Part shown: in pieces, positions 42,799 through 51,633 of the stretch
Position numbering within the stretch: position 1 is the stretch's first letter
Layout of the letters: each line of letters begins with the position of its first letter
Source of the DNA: Deltaproteobacteria bacterium
GTDB lineage: Bacteria > Myxococcota > Myxococcia > Myxococcales > 40CM-4-68-19
Reading direction: 5' to 3'
Length of the DNA: 64,000 nucleotides
Assembly: GCA_005879535.1 (NCBI GenBank)
Contig: VBKI01000050.1
Location: 1-64,000, forward strand
Program-made: the position numbers and the translations under genes
Notes under the pieces: generated by a model
Seen by the model: only the letters and a program-made list of their open reading frames with translations
Databases searched by the model: none
What the model was told of the DNA's origin: nothing

Positions 42799-44083
42799 GG
42801 TAGCGGTCCAGGCGCCCGGAGTCGAGGCGCCGGTCTCGTCCGGCCGGTTGCGGCGCGGATGGACCGCGCGCCACGACGACCTGCGGCTCGCCCTCGACTC
42901 GCTCTCCTCGCACAAGCTGCGATCGGGGCTCACGCTGCTGGGCATCGTGATCGGCGTGTTCACGGTGGTGGCGATGATGGGCCTGTTGAACGGGCTGCGG
43001 AAGTCGATCGACAAGCAGCTCGGAGAGCTTGGAGCGAACGTCTTCCAGATCCAGCGCTGGCCGGCGGTGCAGTTCGGGAACTTCTCGCCCGAGATCCAGG
43101 CGCGCAAGAAGCTCACTCTCTCGCACATGCGCCAGCTCAAGGAGCTGCTGCCGCAAGCGAGCCAGGTGGGGGCGCAGATCTGGGAGTACGGCAAGACCGC
43201 GACCGCGAACGGGAACACCGACCTCGGCGTGCAGGTCGCCGGCGGCACTCCGGAGTTCTTCACGCTCACCAATCTGTCGATCGCCAGTGGCCATGGATAC
43301 ACCGAGGCGGAAGTGATCGCCGCGACCCGGGTGGCGGTGATCGGCGCGAACGTCATCGACTCCCTGTTCCCGGGTCAAGATCCGATCGGGCAGAAGCTCA
43401 GGCTGGGCCGGATGGAGCTGGAGGTCATCGGCACCATCGAGCGGCAGGGCGGGCTGCCGATCGACACCAACCCGGACAACACGGTGTCCGTCCCGATTTC
43501 GCTCTTCATGGAGCTGTACGGGACCTCGCGCACGGTGGACATCGGCGTCATGGCGCACGAGCCCGAATCGATGAAGAAGCTGCAGGACCAGGCCGTCGCC
43601 GCCTTCCGGAAGGTGCGGGGGCTGGACAACTCGAAGGAGAACGACTTCGAGGTCTTCTCCAACGAGTCGATGCGCGGCATGTTCGACAACCTGGCCACCG
43701 TGGTGACCATTGCCAGCGCGTTCATGTGCTTCCTCTCATTGATCGTGGGTGGCATCGGCGTCATGAACATCATGCTGGTCGCGGTGACCGAGCGGACCCG
43801 CGAGATCGGTCTGCGCAAGGCCCTCGGCGCTCGCCGGATGCGGATCCTGATGCAGTTCGTGATCGAAGCGGTGTTTTTGGCGGCCTTCGGCGGAGCGATC
43901 GGAGTCGCGCTCGGGTATTGCGCATCGTGGGTCGGCCAGTTCCTGAAGTTCCCCGCACAGGTGCCGCTCTGGGCCGTGGCGCTGGGGATCGGCGTGTCGA
44001 GCGGAGTGGGCCTCGTTGCAGGGATCTATCCGGCGTGGCGCGCGTCGCGGCTCGATCCGGCGGTGGCGCTCCGCGACGAGTAG
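42791..44083 (+). CDS. FtsX/MacB-type ABC permease, second of two
   Basis: 430 residues, overlapping the first permease by eight bases. It has a ~45-residue cytosolic lead, TM1 (LTLLGIVIGVFTVVAMMGLL), a periplasmic MacB_PCD-like domain (GANVFQIQRWPAVQFGNF), and TM2-4 ending with GLVAGIYPAWRASRLDPAVA, the conserved final phrase of the family. The coupling helix is VTERTREIGLRKALGARR. With the first permease it could form a heterodimer around the single ATPase type encoded upstream. The likely substrates are small hydrophobic compounds, peptides or lipoproteins; nothing local decides between them. Confidence 0.93.
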   Translation: MSEVAVQAPGVEAPVSSGRLRRGWTARHDDLRLALDSLSSHKLRSGLTLLGIVIGVFTVVAMMGLLNGLRKSIDKQLGELGANVFQIQRWPAVQFGNFSPEIQARKKLTLSHMRQLKELLPQASQVGAQIWEYGKTATANGNTDLGVQVAGGTPEFFTLTNLSIASGHGYTEAEVIAATRVAVIGANVIDSLFPGQDPIGQKLRLGRMELEVIGTIERQGGLPIDTNPDNTVSVPISLFMELYGTSRTVDIGVMAHEPESMKKLQDQAVAAFRKVRGLDNSKENDFEVFSNESMRGMFDNLATVVTIASAFMCFLSLIVGGIGVMNIMLVAVTERTREIGLRKALGARRMRILMQFVIEAVFLAAFGGAIGVALGYCASWVGQFLKFPAQVPLWAVALGIGVSSGVGLVAGIYPAWRASRLDPAVALRDE

Positions 44084-44130
44084 TCGCCGGGCTTGCGCGA
44101 ATAAGTCCCGGGGCGCACCGTCAGAGAGTC

Positions 44131-44583
44131 ATGCGCGCGATCTTCTTGCTCGCGGCCGCTTGCGCCACGGGTGGTTCGAACTACGGGACGGTAGCGATCA
44201 AGTCATTCTCCAACGCCGCCGCGCCAGCGGCCCGGTTCTCGGTCGGGGAGCGGACCATCTCCGGATCGAGTCTGTATGCCGTCCTCGACCAGGGGTGCAT
44301 CCGGGGGAGCGTCGGCAGGGCGCCGATCGGTTTCTGCAGCGATCCGGCGGACCCGAATCATTGGTCAGGAATCAGCGGCGACTTCACCGCGGTGGCGAAC
44401 CCGGACGGGCACAGCGTCAACGTGGATGGCTACCTCACGCTGGATACGAGGCGGCAGGCGTCGATGACGCAGGTGGTCCGGCTCGGCGACGGGCCGCAGT
44501 GGGATGAGCTGCGGAAGAATCCCGCGCTGGCGGCCATCGCGGCCACGGCGGCGGATCTGCAGGCAGCGCACATCCGCTACTGA
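44131..44583 (+). CDS. Small lipoprotein of unknown function
   Basis: 150 residues from ATG 44131. The beginning MRAIFLLAAACATGG has a lipobox-like LAAAC. The body is rich in beta-prone and polar residues with one Cys pair (DQGCIRGS and IGFCSD) and a repeated strand motif (SVNVDGYLTLDTRRQ). No family is recognised. It follows the second permease by 47 bases and may be read through from the efflux operon. Confidence 0.6.
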   Translation: MRAIFLLAAACATGGSNYGTVAIKSFSNAAAPAARFSVGERTISGSSLYAVLDQGCIRGSVGRAPIGFCSDPADPNHWSGISGDFTAVANPDGHSVNVDGYLTLDTRRQASMTQVVRLGDGPQWDELRKNPALAAIAATAADLQAAHIRY

Positions 44584-44602
44584 GGTGGCGCAGCGCGTCC
44601 GG

Positions 44603-45049
44603 CTACAGATCCAGGGTCAGGCGGTCCCGCGCCACCGCGCTGAAGCCGGCTGCGCGGTAGAGGGCGAACGCGGCAGTCTGGGTGCGCACGACTTCGAGGT
44701 CGAGGGCGCGCAGGCGACGGCGGCGCGCTTCCTCGAGCACGCGGGCGAGGATCGCGCGCGCTACGCCGGTGCGGCGTGCCTCGGGCGTGACATAGAGCTC
44801 CTCGATCCAGAGCGTTTCGCCTCCCTTCTCGACCGAGACGATCTGATTCGCCAGCAGGACGCCGACGGGTTTGCCGTCGCGCTCGGCGATCAGCAGCCAG
44901 GCCGGGGTTCCGGCCCGGAAGGCCGCGTCGAGGCCGCGGTCGATGCGGGCCGGCTCGGCCGGGAGCTGGTGCTCGATCATCTGGGCCGTGAGCAGAGCGT
45001 GCACGATGACGCGGTCAGCGGGTTCGGCGCTTCGGACGCGGAGGCTCAT
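44603..45049 (-). CDS. GNAT family N-acetyltransferase
   Basis: 148 residues from ATG 45049 (MSLRVRSAEPADRVIVHALL). The acetyl-CoA site is LYVTPEARRTGVARAIL, preceded by the strand GVLLANQIVSVEKGG and followed by ALDLEVVRTQTAAFALYRAAGF, a complete GNAT order. The substrate is unknown. It is the last gene of a three-gene minus-strand set (methyltransferase, metallophosphoesterase, GNAT), 14 bases after the phosphoesterase stop. Confidence 0.88.
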   Translation of the reverse strand: MSLRVRSAEPADRVIVHALLTAQMIEHQLPAEPARIDRGLDAAFRAGTPAWLLIAERDGKPVGVLLANQIVSVEKGGETLWIEELYVTPEARRTGVARAILARVLEEARRRRLRALDLEVVRTQTAAFALYRAAGFSAVARDRLTLDL

Positions 45050-45063
45050 CGGAGAGAAGGTAC

Positions 45064-45810
45064 TCAAGACGCTGGCACGGCGCCCGGCCGATATTGCGCG
45101 ATGTCGGCGACTCGCCCCGGGGCGAGGTCCAGCAGCCAGTAGCCCTCGGCGTCGCGTTCCGTCGAGGAACCGGCGCAGATCACGTTGCCCGAGCGGAAGC
45201 GCTCGTGGATGTGGCCGCAGAGCACCGCTGCCGCGTCGCGCGTGGCCTCGAGCAGCTTGCGGGCTCCGCGGAGGCGGTGCCAGGGCCAGTCGGGGATGCC
45301 GCCCGTCCGGAACGGGGCGTGGTGCACGAGGACAATCTTGCCGTGGAAGTCCTGGGCCAGATCCCGGTCGACGATGCGGCCCTGGGTGATCACCGGCCAG
45401 CACACGTCTCCGCAGGAGTCGAGCGCCGCGAAGCCCGCCGGCAGCGGGCGAGGCGGAAAGTACGACTCGTAGAGGGTGTTGGGCCGGCCGGCCACGGGAT
45501 ACCGGTCGTGATTCCCGGCGATGCACAAGAGGCGGTCCTTGAGCGGCGCGAGGGCGTCCTGGGCAAGCGCGAACTCCTCCTCCATCGCGAGCTGCGTCAG
45601 ATCCCCGGTGCAGACCACGAAGTCGGCCCGCAGCTCGTCCGCGTCGCGGACGATCTGGCGGAGCTTCTCCAGGGCGTCCTCGTAATCGTGACCGCGCCCC
45701 TTCCACAGCTCGACCGTGGCGAGCGCGCGGAGAGGACCCAGCTCGCGCAGGGGCCGCTCGCGCCAGCGAGGGAGCTGCACATGCGGATCCGAGAAGTGCA
45801 GGATCCTCAC
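45064..45810 (-). CDS. Calcineurin-like metallophosphoesterase
   Basis: 248 residues from GTG 45810, which overlaps the stop of the methyltransferase gene (GTGA). All five family motifs are present in order: SDPHVQ, CTGDLTQ, AGNHDR, VHHAPFR and CGHIHER, so a two-metal site should form. It is cytosolic, without a signal peptide. Proteins of this size act on phosphodiesters such as cyclic nucleotides or nucleotide-derived metabolites; the substrate cannot be told. Confidence 0.88.
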   Translation of the reverse strand: MRILHFSDPHVQLPRWRERPLRELGPLRALATVELWKGRGHDYEDALEKLRQIVRDADELRADFVVCTGDLTQLAMEEEFALAQDALAPLKDRLLCIAGNHDRYPVAGRPNTLYESYFPPRPLPAGFAALDSCGDVCWPVITQGRIVDRDLAQDFHGKIVLVHHAPFRTGGIPDWPWHRLRGARKLLEATRDAAAVLCGHIHERFRSGNVICAGSSTERDAEGYWLLDLAPGRVADIAQYRPGAVPAS

Positions 45811-46427
45811 GGCTTCTCCGCCACCGCCAGCAGGCCGAGGCCGCCCAGGGTCTCGTCGATCCGCAGCACCCGCAGGCCGGCAGCTTCCAGAGCGTTCCAA
45901 AGCGACTGCGCCGTAGGACGGCCGTAGAGCCCGCTCATGATCCGCCAGAGCGCGGCGGTGGCCGCCCAGCGGACGTCGGGAAGGGCGCGGGCCAGGCCCA
46001 GCATCGTCGCGCGCGGCCCGGCCTGTGGCTCGAGCAGCACGGCGCGGCCGCCGGGCCGCAGGACGCGCGCGATCTCGCGGAGCGCGGCCGGCTGGTCGGG
46101 GAGCAGGTACAGGACGCTGTGCAGCGTCACCGCGTCGAGCGCTCCCGACCGCACCGGCAATGCCGCCGCGTCGAGCGCGACGAGCGGCATCCGCGGGTCA
46201 TGACGGCGGGCTCGCCGGAGCATCGACATGGCGGAGTCGCCGCCGACGGTTCCCGCCGGTAGCTTCGCGGTGGAGATGCCCGGTCCGCAACCAAGATCGA
46301 GGACGTGCCGCGCACCCTCGGGAAGCTCCTGCGCCATCCGCTCTCGATGCCGCTGCCAGACCGGATGCCGCGTCAACAGATCATACGGCAGCGCGAGCGC
46401 ATCGAACACCGCCGACGACCGGAGCAT
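45807..46427 (-). CDS. Class I SAM-dependent methyltransferase
   Basis: 206 residues from ATG 46427. Motif I is VLDLGCGPGIST, the acidic strand 2 end is GGDSAMSML, the LDAAALPVRSGALDAVTL stretch corresponds to motifs II-III, and REIARVLRPGGRAVLLEP is the usual post-III helix and strand. This is the UbiE/methyltransferase-11 type. The acceptor is unknown; the C-terminal helix SLWNALEAAGLRVLRIDE is common in enzymes acting on small lipophilic molecules. Confidence 0.88.
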   Translation of the reverse strand: MLRSSAVFDALALPYDLLTRHPVWQRHRERMAQELPEGARHVLDLGCGPGISTAKLPAGTVGGDSAMSMLRRARRHDPRMPLVALDAAALPVRSGALDAVTLHSVLYLLPDQPAALREIARVLRPGGRAVLLEPQAGPRATMLGLARALPDVRWAATAALWRIMSGLYGRPTAQSLWNALEAAGLRVLRIDETLGGLGLLAVAEKP

Positions 46428-46461
46428 CGCCGCTCCATAGCAGATGCGTTACAACCGTGGC

Positions 46462-46797
46462 ATGGGGCTGCTCGACAAGATCAAGCCGCAGAGGCCGCAA
46501 CCGAAGCCCACCGATCTGGCGTTCGACGCCGACGGCAACCTGCTCGTCCGCTGGGACGACGGCCGGGAATCGAAGTTCGCGCCGCGGTGGCTGCGCGCCC
46601 GGTGCCCGTGCGCGGAGTGCGTGGAGGAATGGAGCGGCAAGCGCGTGGTGGGGGAGGAGCAGGTGAAGCAAGACGTAAAGCCGCAGGGGATGCATGAAGT
46701 CGGCCGGTACGCGATGCAGGTGCAGTGGTCAGATGGCCATTCGACCGGGATCTATTCCTGGGACTACCTGCTGAAACTGCGGGAAGAGCAGCCTTGA
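46462..46797 (+). CDS. DUF971 (GBBH-like N-terminal domain) protein
   Basis: 111 residues from ATG 46462 (MGLLDKIKP). Family features are WDDGRESKFAPRWLRARCPCAEC, VKPQGMHEVGRYAMQVQWSDGHSTGIYSWDYLL. In gamma-butyrobetaine hydroxylase this domain binds zinc through Cys/His; here the Cys cluster C-P-C-A-E-C is kept. Stand-alone bacterial forms are linked to Fe-S or Mrp proteins in some genomes, but none is next to it here. The starts of this gene and the divergent methyltransferase gene are 34 bases apart. Confidence 0.88.
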   Translation: MGLLDKIKPQRPQPKPTDLAFDADGNLLVRWDDGRESKFAPRWLRARCPCAECVEEWSGKRVVGEEQVKQDVKPQGMHEVGRYAMQVQWSDGHSTGIYSWDYLLKLREEQP

Positions 46798-46825
46798 ACG
46801 GTCTCCCTTCTTTGTAACGTGTCCC

Positions 46826-46845
46826 GCCGGGGCCTCCGCCCCGGC
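46826..46845 (+). terminator. GC hairpin after the DUF971 gene
   Basis: GCCGGGGC-CTCC-GCCCCGGC forms a perfect 8-bp stem with a 4-base loop, 29 bases after the DUF971 stop. The following bases (CGGTGTTTGTT) are only moderately T-rich, so intrinsic termination would be weak; a Rho-assisted or processing function is possible. Confidence 0.4.
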
Positions 46846-46854
46846 CGGTGTTTG

Positions 46855-46883
46855 TTGACTCGGCGCGTTAGCGCCGTTATGAC
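46855..46883 (+). promoter_or_regulatory. Promoter of fadI-fadJ with a dyad in the spacer
   Basis: TTGACT (-35, 46855-46860) and TATGAC (-10, 46878-46883) are exactly 17 bases apart. The spacer contains CGGCGC-GTTA-GCGCCG (46861-46876), a perfect 6-bp inverted repeat. A dimeric regulator bound there would block or reshape the promoter. The ribosome-binding site CGGAGGAA follows closely and the leader would be only about 15 bases. Confidence 0.55.
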
Positions 46884-46904
46884 GCGCGCCACCCGGAGGA
46901 ACCC

Positions 46905-48200
46905 ATGCCCCCCCGCCCAGGCCGCCGCGTCGCCATCGTCGCCGGCCTACGCACCCCATTCGTCAAAGCAAACACCTCGTTCAAGGATCTCTCGGCGCTG
47001 GAGCTGGGAAAGCAGGTCGTCGGGGAGCTGGTCCAGCGGGCGGAGATTCCCGCAAAGGCCATCGACCAGATCGTGTTCGGGACCGTGATTCCCTCGGTGG
47101 AGCTCCCCAATATCGCGCGCGAGGTGGGGCTGGCGGCGGGGCTGCCCAAGAATGTGGATGCGCACTCCGTGGTCCGGGCCTGCGCCACCAGCCTGCAGGC
47201 GATGACCAGCGCCGCCGACGCGATCGCGCTCGGCGAGATCGACCTCGCCGTCGTTGGTGGGTCGGAGGCGATGAGCGACGTTCCCATCACCTACTCGCGC
47301 CCGGTCGCCCAGGCCGTACTGGCGGCGAGCCGCGGCCGTTCCCTGGTGGAGAAGCTGCAAGCGTTCCAGCACGTCAGCGCCAAGGATCTGCTGCCGGTAC
47401 CGCCCGCAATCGCCGAGTACTCCACCGGACTCTCCATGGGCGAGTCGGCGGAGAAGATGGCGAAGGAGAACGGCATCTCCCGCGAGGCGCAGGACGCCTG
47501 GGCGCACCGATCGCACTTCCTCGCCGCGCAGGCGTGGGAGGGCGGCAAGTTCCGTCACGAGGTCATGCGGGTCCTCACCGGGAAGGACTTCGAGACCGTG
47601 GTCGCCGAGGACAACATCGTGCGCAAGGACTCCAAGCTCGAGGGCTACGGCAAGCTCAAGCCGGTGTTCGACAAGAGGTACGGCTCGATCACCGCGGGCA
47701 ACTCGTCGCCCTTGACCGACGGCGCCGCGGCCCTCGTGGTCTGCGCCGAGGAGCGCGTCCGCGAGCTCGGGCTCCGTCCGCTCGGCTTCCTGCGCGCGTA
47801 CGCGTACGCCGCCGTCGACCCCGGTTGGCAACTCCTGCAGGCGCCCGCGTTCTCCGCGCCGAAAGCGCTCAAGCGCGCAGGGATGAAGCTGAGCGACATC
47901 GACCTCGTCGAGATCCACGAGGCCTTCGCCGCGCAGGTGCTCTCCAACCTCCAGGCCTGGAGCTCGAAGAAGTTCGCCGACGAGCACCTCGGCGGCGCGG
48001 AGCCCATCGGCGACGTCCCGGACGAAAAGCTGAACCCACGGGGCGGAAGCATCGCTCTCGGCCACCCCTTCGCCGCCACCGGCGCGCGCCTCGTGCATCA
48101 GGCGCTGCGCGAGCTGGACGAAAAGGGCAAGAACACGGCGCTGATCTCCATCTGCGCCGCCGGAGGCCTCGGCGCAGCCTGCGTCCTGGAGCGGACGTAG
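46905..48200 (+). CDS. fadI: 3-ketoacyl-CoA thiolase (FadI-type)
   Basis: 431 residues, matching the longer FadI branch (~436) rather than FadA (~390). Nucleophile C93 lies in SVVRACATS; other site residues are EIHEAFAA, GHPFAATGAR (His) and the second cysteine in ISICAAGGLG. It cleaves 3-ketoacyl-CoA to acetyl-CoA in fatty-acid beta-oxidation. GGAGGAA precedes the ATG. The stop is immediately followed by the fadJ start, so the pair forms a trifunctional alpha2-beta2 complex. Confidence 0.94.
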   Translation: MPPRPGRRVAIVAGLRTPFVKANTSFKDLSALELGKQVVGELVQRAEIPAKAIDQIVFGTVIPSVELPNIAREVGLAAGLPKNVDAHSVVRACATSLQAMTSAADAIALGEIDLAVVGGSEAMSDVPITYSRPVAQAVLAASRGRSLVEKLQAFQHVSAKDLLPVPPAIAEYSTGLSMGESAEKMAKENGISREAQDAWAHRSHFLAAQAWEGGKFRHEVMRVLTGKDFETVVAEDNIVRKDSKLEGYGKLKPVFDKRYGSITAGNSSPLTDGAAALVVCAEERVRELGLRPLGFLRAYAYAAVDPGWQLLQAPAFSAPKALKRAGMKLSDIDLVEIHEAFAAQVLSNLQAWSSKKFADEHLGGAEPIGDVPDEKLNPRGGSIALGHPFAATGARLVHQALRELDEKGKNTALISICAAGGLGAACVLERT

Positions 48201-50369
48201 ATGGGCGCCCTTCGCGCAGAGACAGGGCCGGACGGCATCGCGCTCGTCCTCTACGACGTTCCCGGCGAGCGCGTGAATACGCTGCGCGACACCTTCCAGC
48301 AGGACTTCCATGAGATTTTCGGCAGGCTCGCCGAGGATTCGGCGGTCAAGGGAGTTGTGGTCGCCTCCGCCAAGCCCGACAACTTCGTGGTCGGCGCCGA
48401 CGTGGAGATGCTGGCGCGGACGAAGAGCGCCATCGAGGCGACGGCGCTGGCCCGCGGGGCGCAGCAGGCGCTGCAGCGGCTCGAAGATCTGGGCAAGCGC
48501 AAGCCGGTGGTCGCCGCCATCCACGGGCCCGCGTTGGGCGGCGGGCTGGAGCTGGCCCTGGCCTGCACGTACCGGATCGCTTCCGACGATCGCAAGACGC
48601 AGCTCGGACAGCCCGAGGTGCAGCTCGGGCTCATCCCGGGCGGCGGTGGAACACAGCGGCTGCCGGCGCTGATCGGCATCGCGCAGGCCATCGACCTGAT
48701 CCTCACCGGCAAGTCCGTGCGGGCCGCGAAGGCGCGCAAGCTCGGCCTGGTGGACGACGTGGTGCCCAGGGCGATCCTGGTCGAGGTTGCGCGCCGGCGG
48801 GCCCGCGAGCTGGCCGAAGGCGAGCTGCGCATCGAGCGCAACAAGGTCGAGCTCAAGCTGCCGAAGCTGTTGCGCACGGAGGTGCTCCAGCAGATCGCCC
48901 TCGAGGACAACCCCGTGGGCCGGAAGATCCTCTTCCAGCAGGCGCGCAAGGCGCTCCTGGCGAAGACCCACGGACACTATCCAGCTCCGGAGCGCGCCCT
49001 GGAGGCCATCCGCATCGGCGTGGAGAAGGGAACCGAGGAAGGCTACCGCGCGGAGGCGAACTTCTTCGGCGAGCTCGTCGCGAGCGACGTCTCCCGCCGC
49101 CTGGTGGAGATCTTCTTCGCCACGCAGACGCTGAAGAAGGACACCGGCGTCGACGAGCCGTCGGTGAAGCCGCGCGACGTGGAGAAGGCGGCGATCCTGG
49201 GCGCCGGCCTGATGGGCGCCGGCATCGCGTACGTGACGGCGGATGCCGGGATCACGGTGCGGCTGAAGGACAAGGACGATGCGGCGCTCGGCCGGGGGCT
49301 GAAGCAGATCGCGGGCATCCTCGACGAGCGCCTCCGGCGGAAGCGGCTCAGCCCGCGCGAGCGCGAGGAGAAGCTGGCGCTGATCACCGGCACCACCGAT
49401 TACAGCGGCATGCGGAACGCGGACGTCGTGATCGAGGCCGTGTTCGAGGACCTCTCCGTCAAGCACGGCGTCGTCCGCGACGTGGAGCGCGAGGCCGCCA
49501 ACGCGATCTTCGCTTCCAATACCTCGTCCATTCCGATCGGCCTCATCGCCGAGGCTGCCTCGCGGCCCGACAAGATCGTGGGCATGCACTTCTTCTCCCC
49601 GGTCAACAAGATGCCGCTTCTGGAGGTCATCCGCGGCCGGAGCACCGGCGCCGAAGCGGTGGCGACGGTCGTCGCCCTGGGGAAGCGGATCGGCAAGACC
49701 GTCATCGTGGTGAACGACGGGCCGGGCTTCTACACCTCGCGCATCCTCGCTCCCTACATCAACGAGGCGGCGTTCATCTTCACCGACGGCGCGGCGGTCG
49801 AGGACATCGACCGGGCGCTGGTCGACTTCGGTTTTCCGGTCGGCCCCATGCAGCTGCTCGACGAGGTGGGCATCGACGTCGCCGCCAAGGTCGCGCACGT
49901 CATGCACGACGCTTTCGGCGGCCGGTTGGCATCGCCGGCGGGTTTCGAGAAGCTGGTGGAGAGCGGACGCCTGGGGCGCAAGACGAAGAAGGGCTTCTAT
50001 CTGTACGGCGAGTCGAAGACCAAAGAGGTGGACCGCGCGGTCTACGAGCTCACCCCGCAGGGCCACAAGCGCAACTCGCCGACCACGGGCGAGATCGCCG
50101 AGCGCTGCGTGCTGCAGATGGTGAACGAGGCCGCGCATTGCCTCGGCGACGGCATCCTCCGCTCCGCGCGCGACGGCGACGTCGGCGCGGTCTTCGGGCT
50201 CGGCTGGCCTCCGTTCCGCGGCGGTCCTTTCCGGTATGCGGATTCCCTGGGAGCGGCGCAGGTGGTCGAGCGCCTGCGGAGCTACCAGGACAAGTTCGGC
50301 GTCCGTTTCACCCCGGCCCCGAAGCTGGTGCAGCTCGCCAGCTCGGGCGGGAAGTTCCACGGCAGGTAG
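48201..50369 (+). CDS. fadJ: Multifunctional beta-oxidation enzyme: enoyl-CoA hydratase/3-hydroxyacyl-CoA dehydrogenase (FadJ-type)
   Basis: 722 residues, typical for FadJ. The hydratase half (~1-190) has GPALGGGLELALACTYRI and the catalytic Glu regions QPEVQLGLIPGGGGTQRL. A linker helix leads to the dehydrogenase Rossmann domain AAILGAGLMGAGIAYVTADA with VVIEAVFEDL and NTSSIPIGLIAEA, the catalytic His region GMHFFSPVNKMPLLEVI, and C-terminal helical domains (NDGPGFYTSRILAPYINEAA; FGLGWPPFRGGPFRYAD). It performs hydration and oxidation of enoyl-CoA intermediates before FadI thiolysis. Confidence 0.95.
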   Translation: MGALRAETGPDGIALVLYDVPGERVNTLRDTFQQDFHEIFGRLAEDSAVKGVVVASAKPDNFVVGADVEMLARTKSAIEATALARGAQQALQRLEDLGKRKPVVAAIHGPALGGGLELALACTYRIASDDRKTQLGQPEVQLGLIPGGGGTQRLPALIGIAQAIDLILTGKSVRAAKARKLGLVDDVVPRAILVEVARRRARELAEGELRIERNKVELKLPKLLRTEVLQQIALEDNPVGRKILFQQARKALLAKTHGHYPAPERALEAIRIGVEKGTEEGYRAEANFFGELVASDVSRRLVEIFFATQTLKKDTGVDEPSVKPRDVEKAAILGAGLMGAGIAYVTADAGITVRLKDKDDAALGRGLKQIAGILDERLRRKRLSPREREEKLALITGTTDYSGMRNADVVIEAVFEDLSVKHGVVRDVEREAANAIFASNTSSIPIGLIAEAASRPDKIVGMHFFSPVNKMPLLEVIRGRSTGAEAVATVVALGKRIGKTVIVVNDGPGFYTSRILAPYINEAAFIFTDGAAVEDIDRALVDFGFPVGPMQLLDEVGIDVAAKVAHVMHDAFGGRLASPAGFEKLVESGRLGRKTKKGFYLYGESKTKEVDRAVYELTPQGHKRNSPTTGEIAERCVLQMVNEAAHCLGDGILRSARDGDVGAVFGLGWPPFRGGPFRYADSLGAAQVVERLRSYQDKFGVRFTPAPKLVQLASSGGKFHGR

Positions 50370-50382
50370 AACCGCGGCTCGT

Positions 50383-51090
50383 TCAGGTCACGGTGACGTT
50401 GAACAGCTTCCCCGCGCCCCAGGTGGCTGCGGCGGCGACGGCCAACACCAGTACCTGCCGCGCCGCGCTCCAGAGGACGTTCCGGCCGCCCAGGTAGCCG
50501 AGCACGGCCCCCACCGCCACCGCCGCGACGCCGCCGAGTACGATCGAGGCCAAAGCCGCCTCGGTGCCGCTACGGAAGAACCAGGGGACGAGAGGCACCA
50601 GCGCACCGCCGGCGAAGGTGAGCAGCGAGCTCGACGCTGCCTTCCACGGCGAGCCCAGCTCGTCTGGATCCAGTCCGAGCGACCGCGCATACACCGCCAG
50701 CGCGCGATCCGGGATCATCGCGATCTGCTGGGAGGCGTTGTGCGCCGTCGCCTGCGCGACGCCACCGCGCTGGATGAACTCCTCCAGCTCCTGCCGGGCC
50801 CGCTCGGGAGCGCGCTTGAGATGCTCGCGGTAGTCGGCCAGCAGGCGCTGCAGGAGCTCCACCTGCGCCGACATGGAGACGTACTCGCCGACCGCCATCG
50901 AGGCCGCGCCCGCGACCAACGAGGCCAGCCCGGCGAGCAGCACGAAATGGCCGCTCGCCTCCGCGCCCGCGACGCCGAGGATCAGCGAGACGTTGGTGAC
51001 CAGTCCGTCGCTGACCCCGAGCACCGCCGCGCGCGTCGCCCCGCTCTGCACCTCTCGCGCGCGCTGCCGATCGGGCCGCCCCTGCGGCAT
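50383..51090 (-). CDS. VIT1/CCC1-family transporter
   Basis: 235 residues from ATG 51090, sharing one base with the rfbC stop (TGATG). The start motif AAVLGVSDGLVTNVSLILGV is the family signature, followed by a TM pair containing the GAASMAVGEYVSM loop. A charged cytosolic helical segment (LLQRLLADYREHLKRAPERA) with many Glu follows; in VIT1 this forms the metal-binding domain. Three further hydrophobic helices end the protein. Relatives export Fe(II)/Mn(II) from the cytosol. It is the last gene of a four-gene operon and is convergent with fadJ (13 bases apart). Confidence 0.88.
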   Translation of the reverse strand: MPQGRPDRQRAREVQSGATRAAVLGVSDGLVTNVSLILGVAGAEASGHFVLLAGLASLVAGAASMAVGEYVSMSAQVELLQRLLADYREHLKRAPERARQELEEFIQRGGVAQATAHNASQQIAMIPDRALAVYARSLGLDPDELGSPWKAASSSLLTFAGGALVPLVPWFFRSGTEAALASIVLGGVAAVAVGAVLGYLGGRNVLWSAARQVLVLAVAAAATWGAGKLFNVTVT

Positions 51091-51629
51091 CAACTCTCCA
51101 GCATCGTGCGCAGCTCGGAGAGGGTGGGGAGGGCAGCGTCCTTCGGCGACAGCAGCGGGTCGTCGATCGGCCAGTCGATCCCCGCGCTGTCCCAGCGTGC
51201 GCCGATCTCGTCGGCGCGGTCGTAGTAGTCGGTGCACTTGTACTCGACCTCGGCCACGTCGCTGAGCGCGCAGAACCCGTGGGCGAACCCCGGCGGGACG
51301 AAGATCTGGCGGAAGTTCTCCTCGCTGAGGCGGCTGCCCACCCACTTGCCGAACGTCGAAGAGCGCAGGCGGATGTCGACGGCGACGTCGAAGATCTCGC
51401 CCCGCACCACCCGCACCAGCTTCCCTTGCGGGCGGGTGCGCTGCGCATGCAGGCCGCGAAGCGTCCTTCGCACCGAGCGCGAATGATTGTCCTGGACGAA
51501 GGAGAAGGGGATGCCGCCTTCGCGGTAGCGGTCGGCGCGGAAGGTTTCGAGGAAGAAGCCGCGCGCGTCGCGGAACACGTCGGGCTCCACGATCACGACG
51601 CCGGGCAGCTCGGTCTGAAGAAACTTCAA
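51090..51629 (-). CDS. rfbC: dTDP-4-dehydrorhamnose 3,5-epimerase
   Basis: 179 residues, normal length. RmlC motifs: VFRDARGFFLETF, FVQDNHSRSVRRTLRGLHAQ (catalytic His in GLH), GKLVRVVRGEIFDVAVDIR, FVPPGFAHGFCAL and YKCTDYYDRADEIGARWD. It epimerises C3 and C5 of dTDP-4-keto-6-deoxyglucose on the way to dTDP-L-rhamnose. The other rml genes (A, B, D) are absent here, so either they lie elsewhere or this enzyme serves another deoxysugar. It lies four bases after the response-regulator gene. Confidence 0.93.
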   Translation of the reverse strand: MKFLQTELPGVVIVEPDVFRDARGFFLETFRADRYREGGIPFSFVQDNHSRSVRRTLRGLHAQRTRPQGKLVRVVRGEIFDVAVDIRLRSSTFGKWVGSRLSEENFRQIFVPPGFAHGFCALSDVAEVEYKCTDYYDRADEIGARWDSAGIDWPIDDPLLSPKDAALPTLSELRTMLES

Positions 51630-51633
51630 TGGC

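Noticed and set aside
46947-50360. 1137-residue open frame antisense to fadI-fadJ
   Set aside because: Its composition (Leu/Arg/Ala/Gly, many HH and RR pairs) is what antisense of high-GC genes gives; fadI and fadJ on the other strand have all catalytic motifs.
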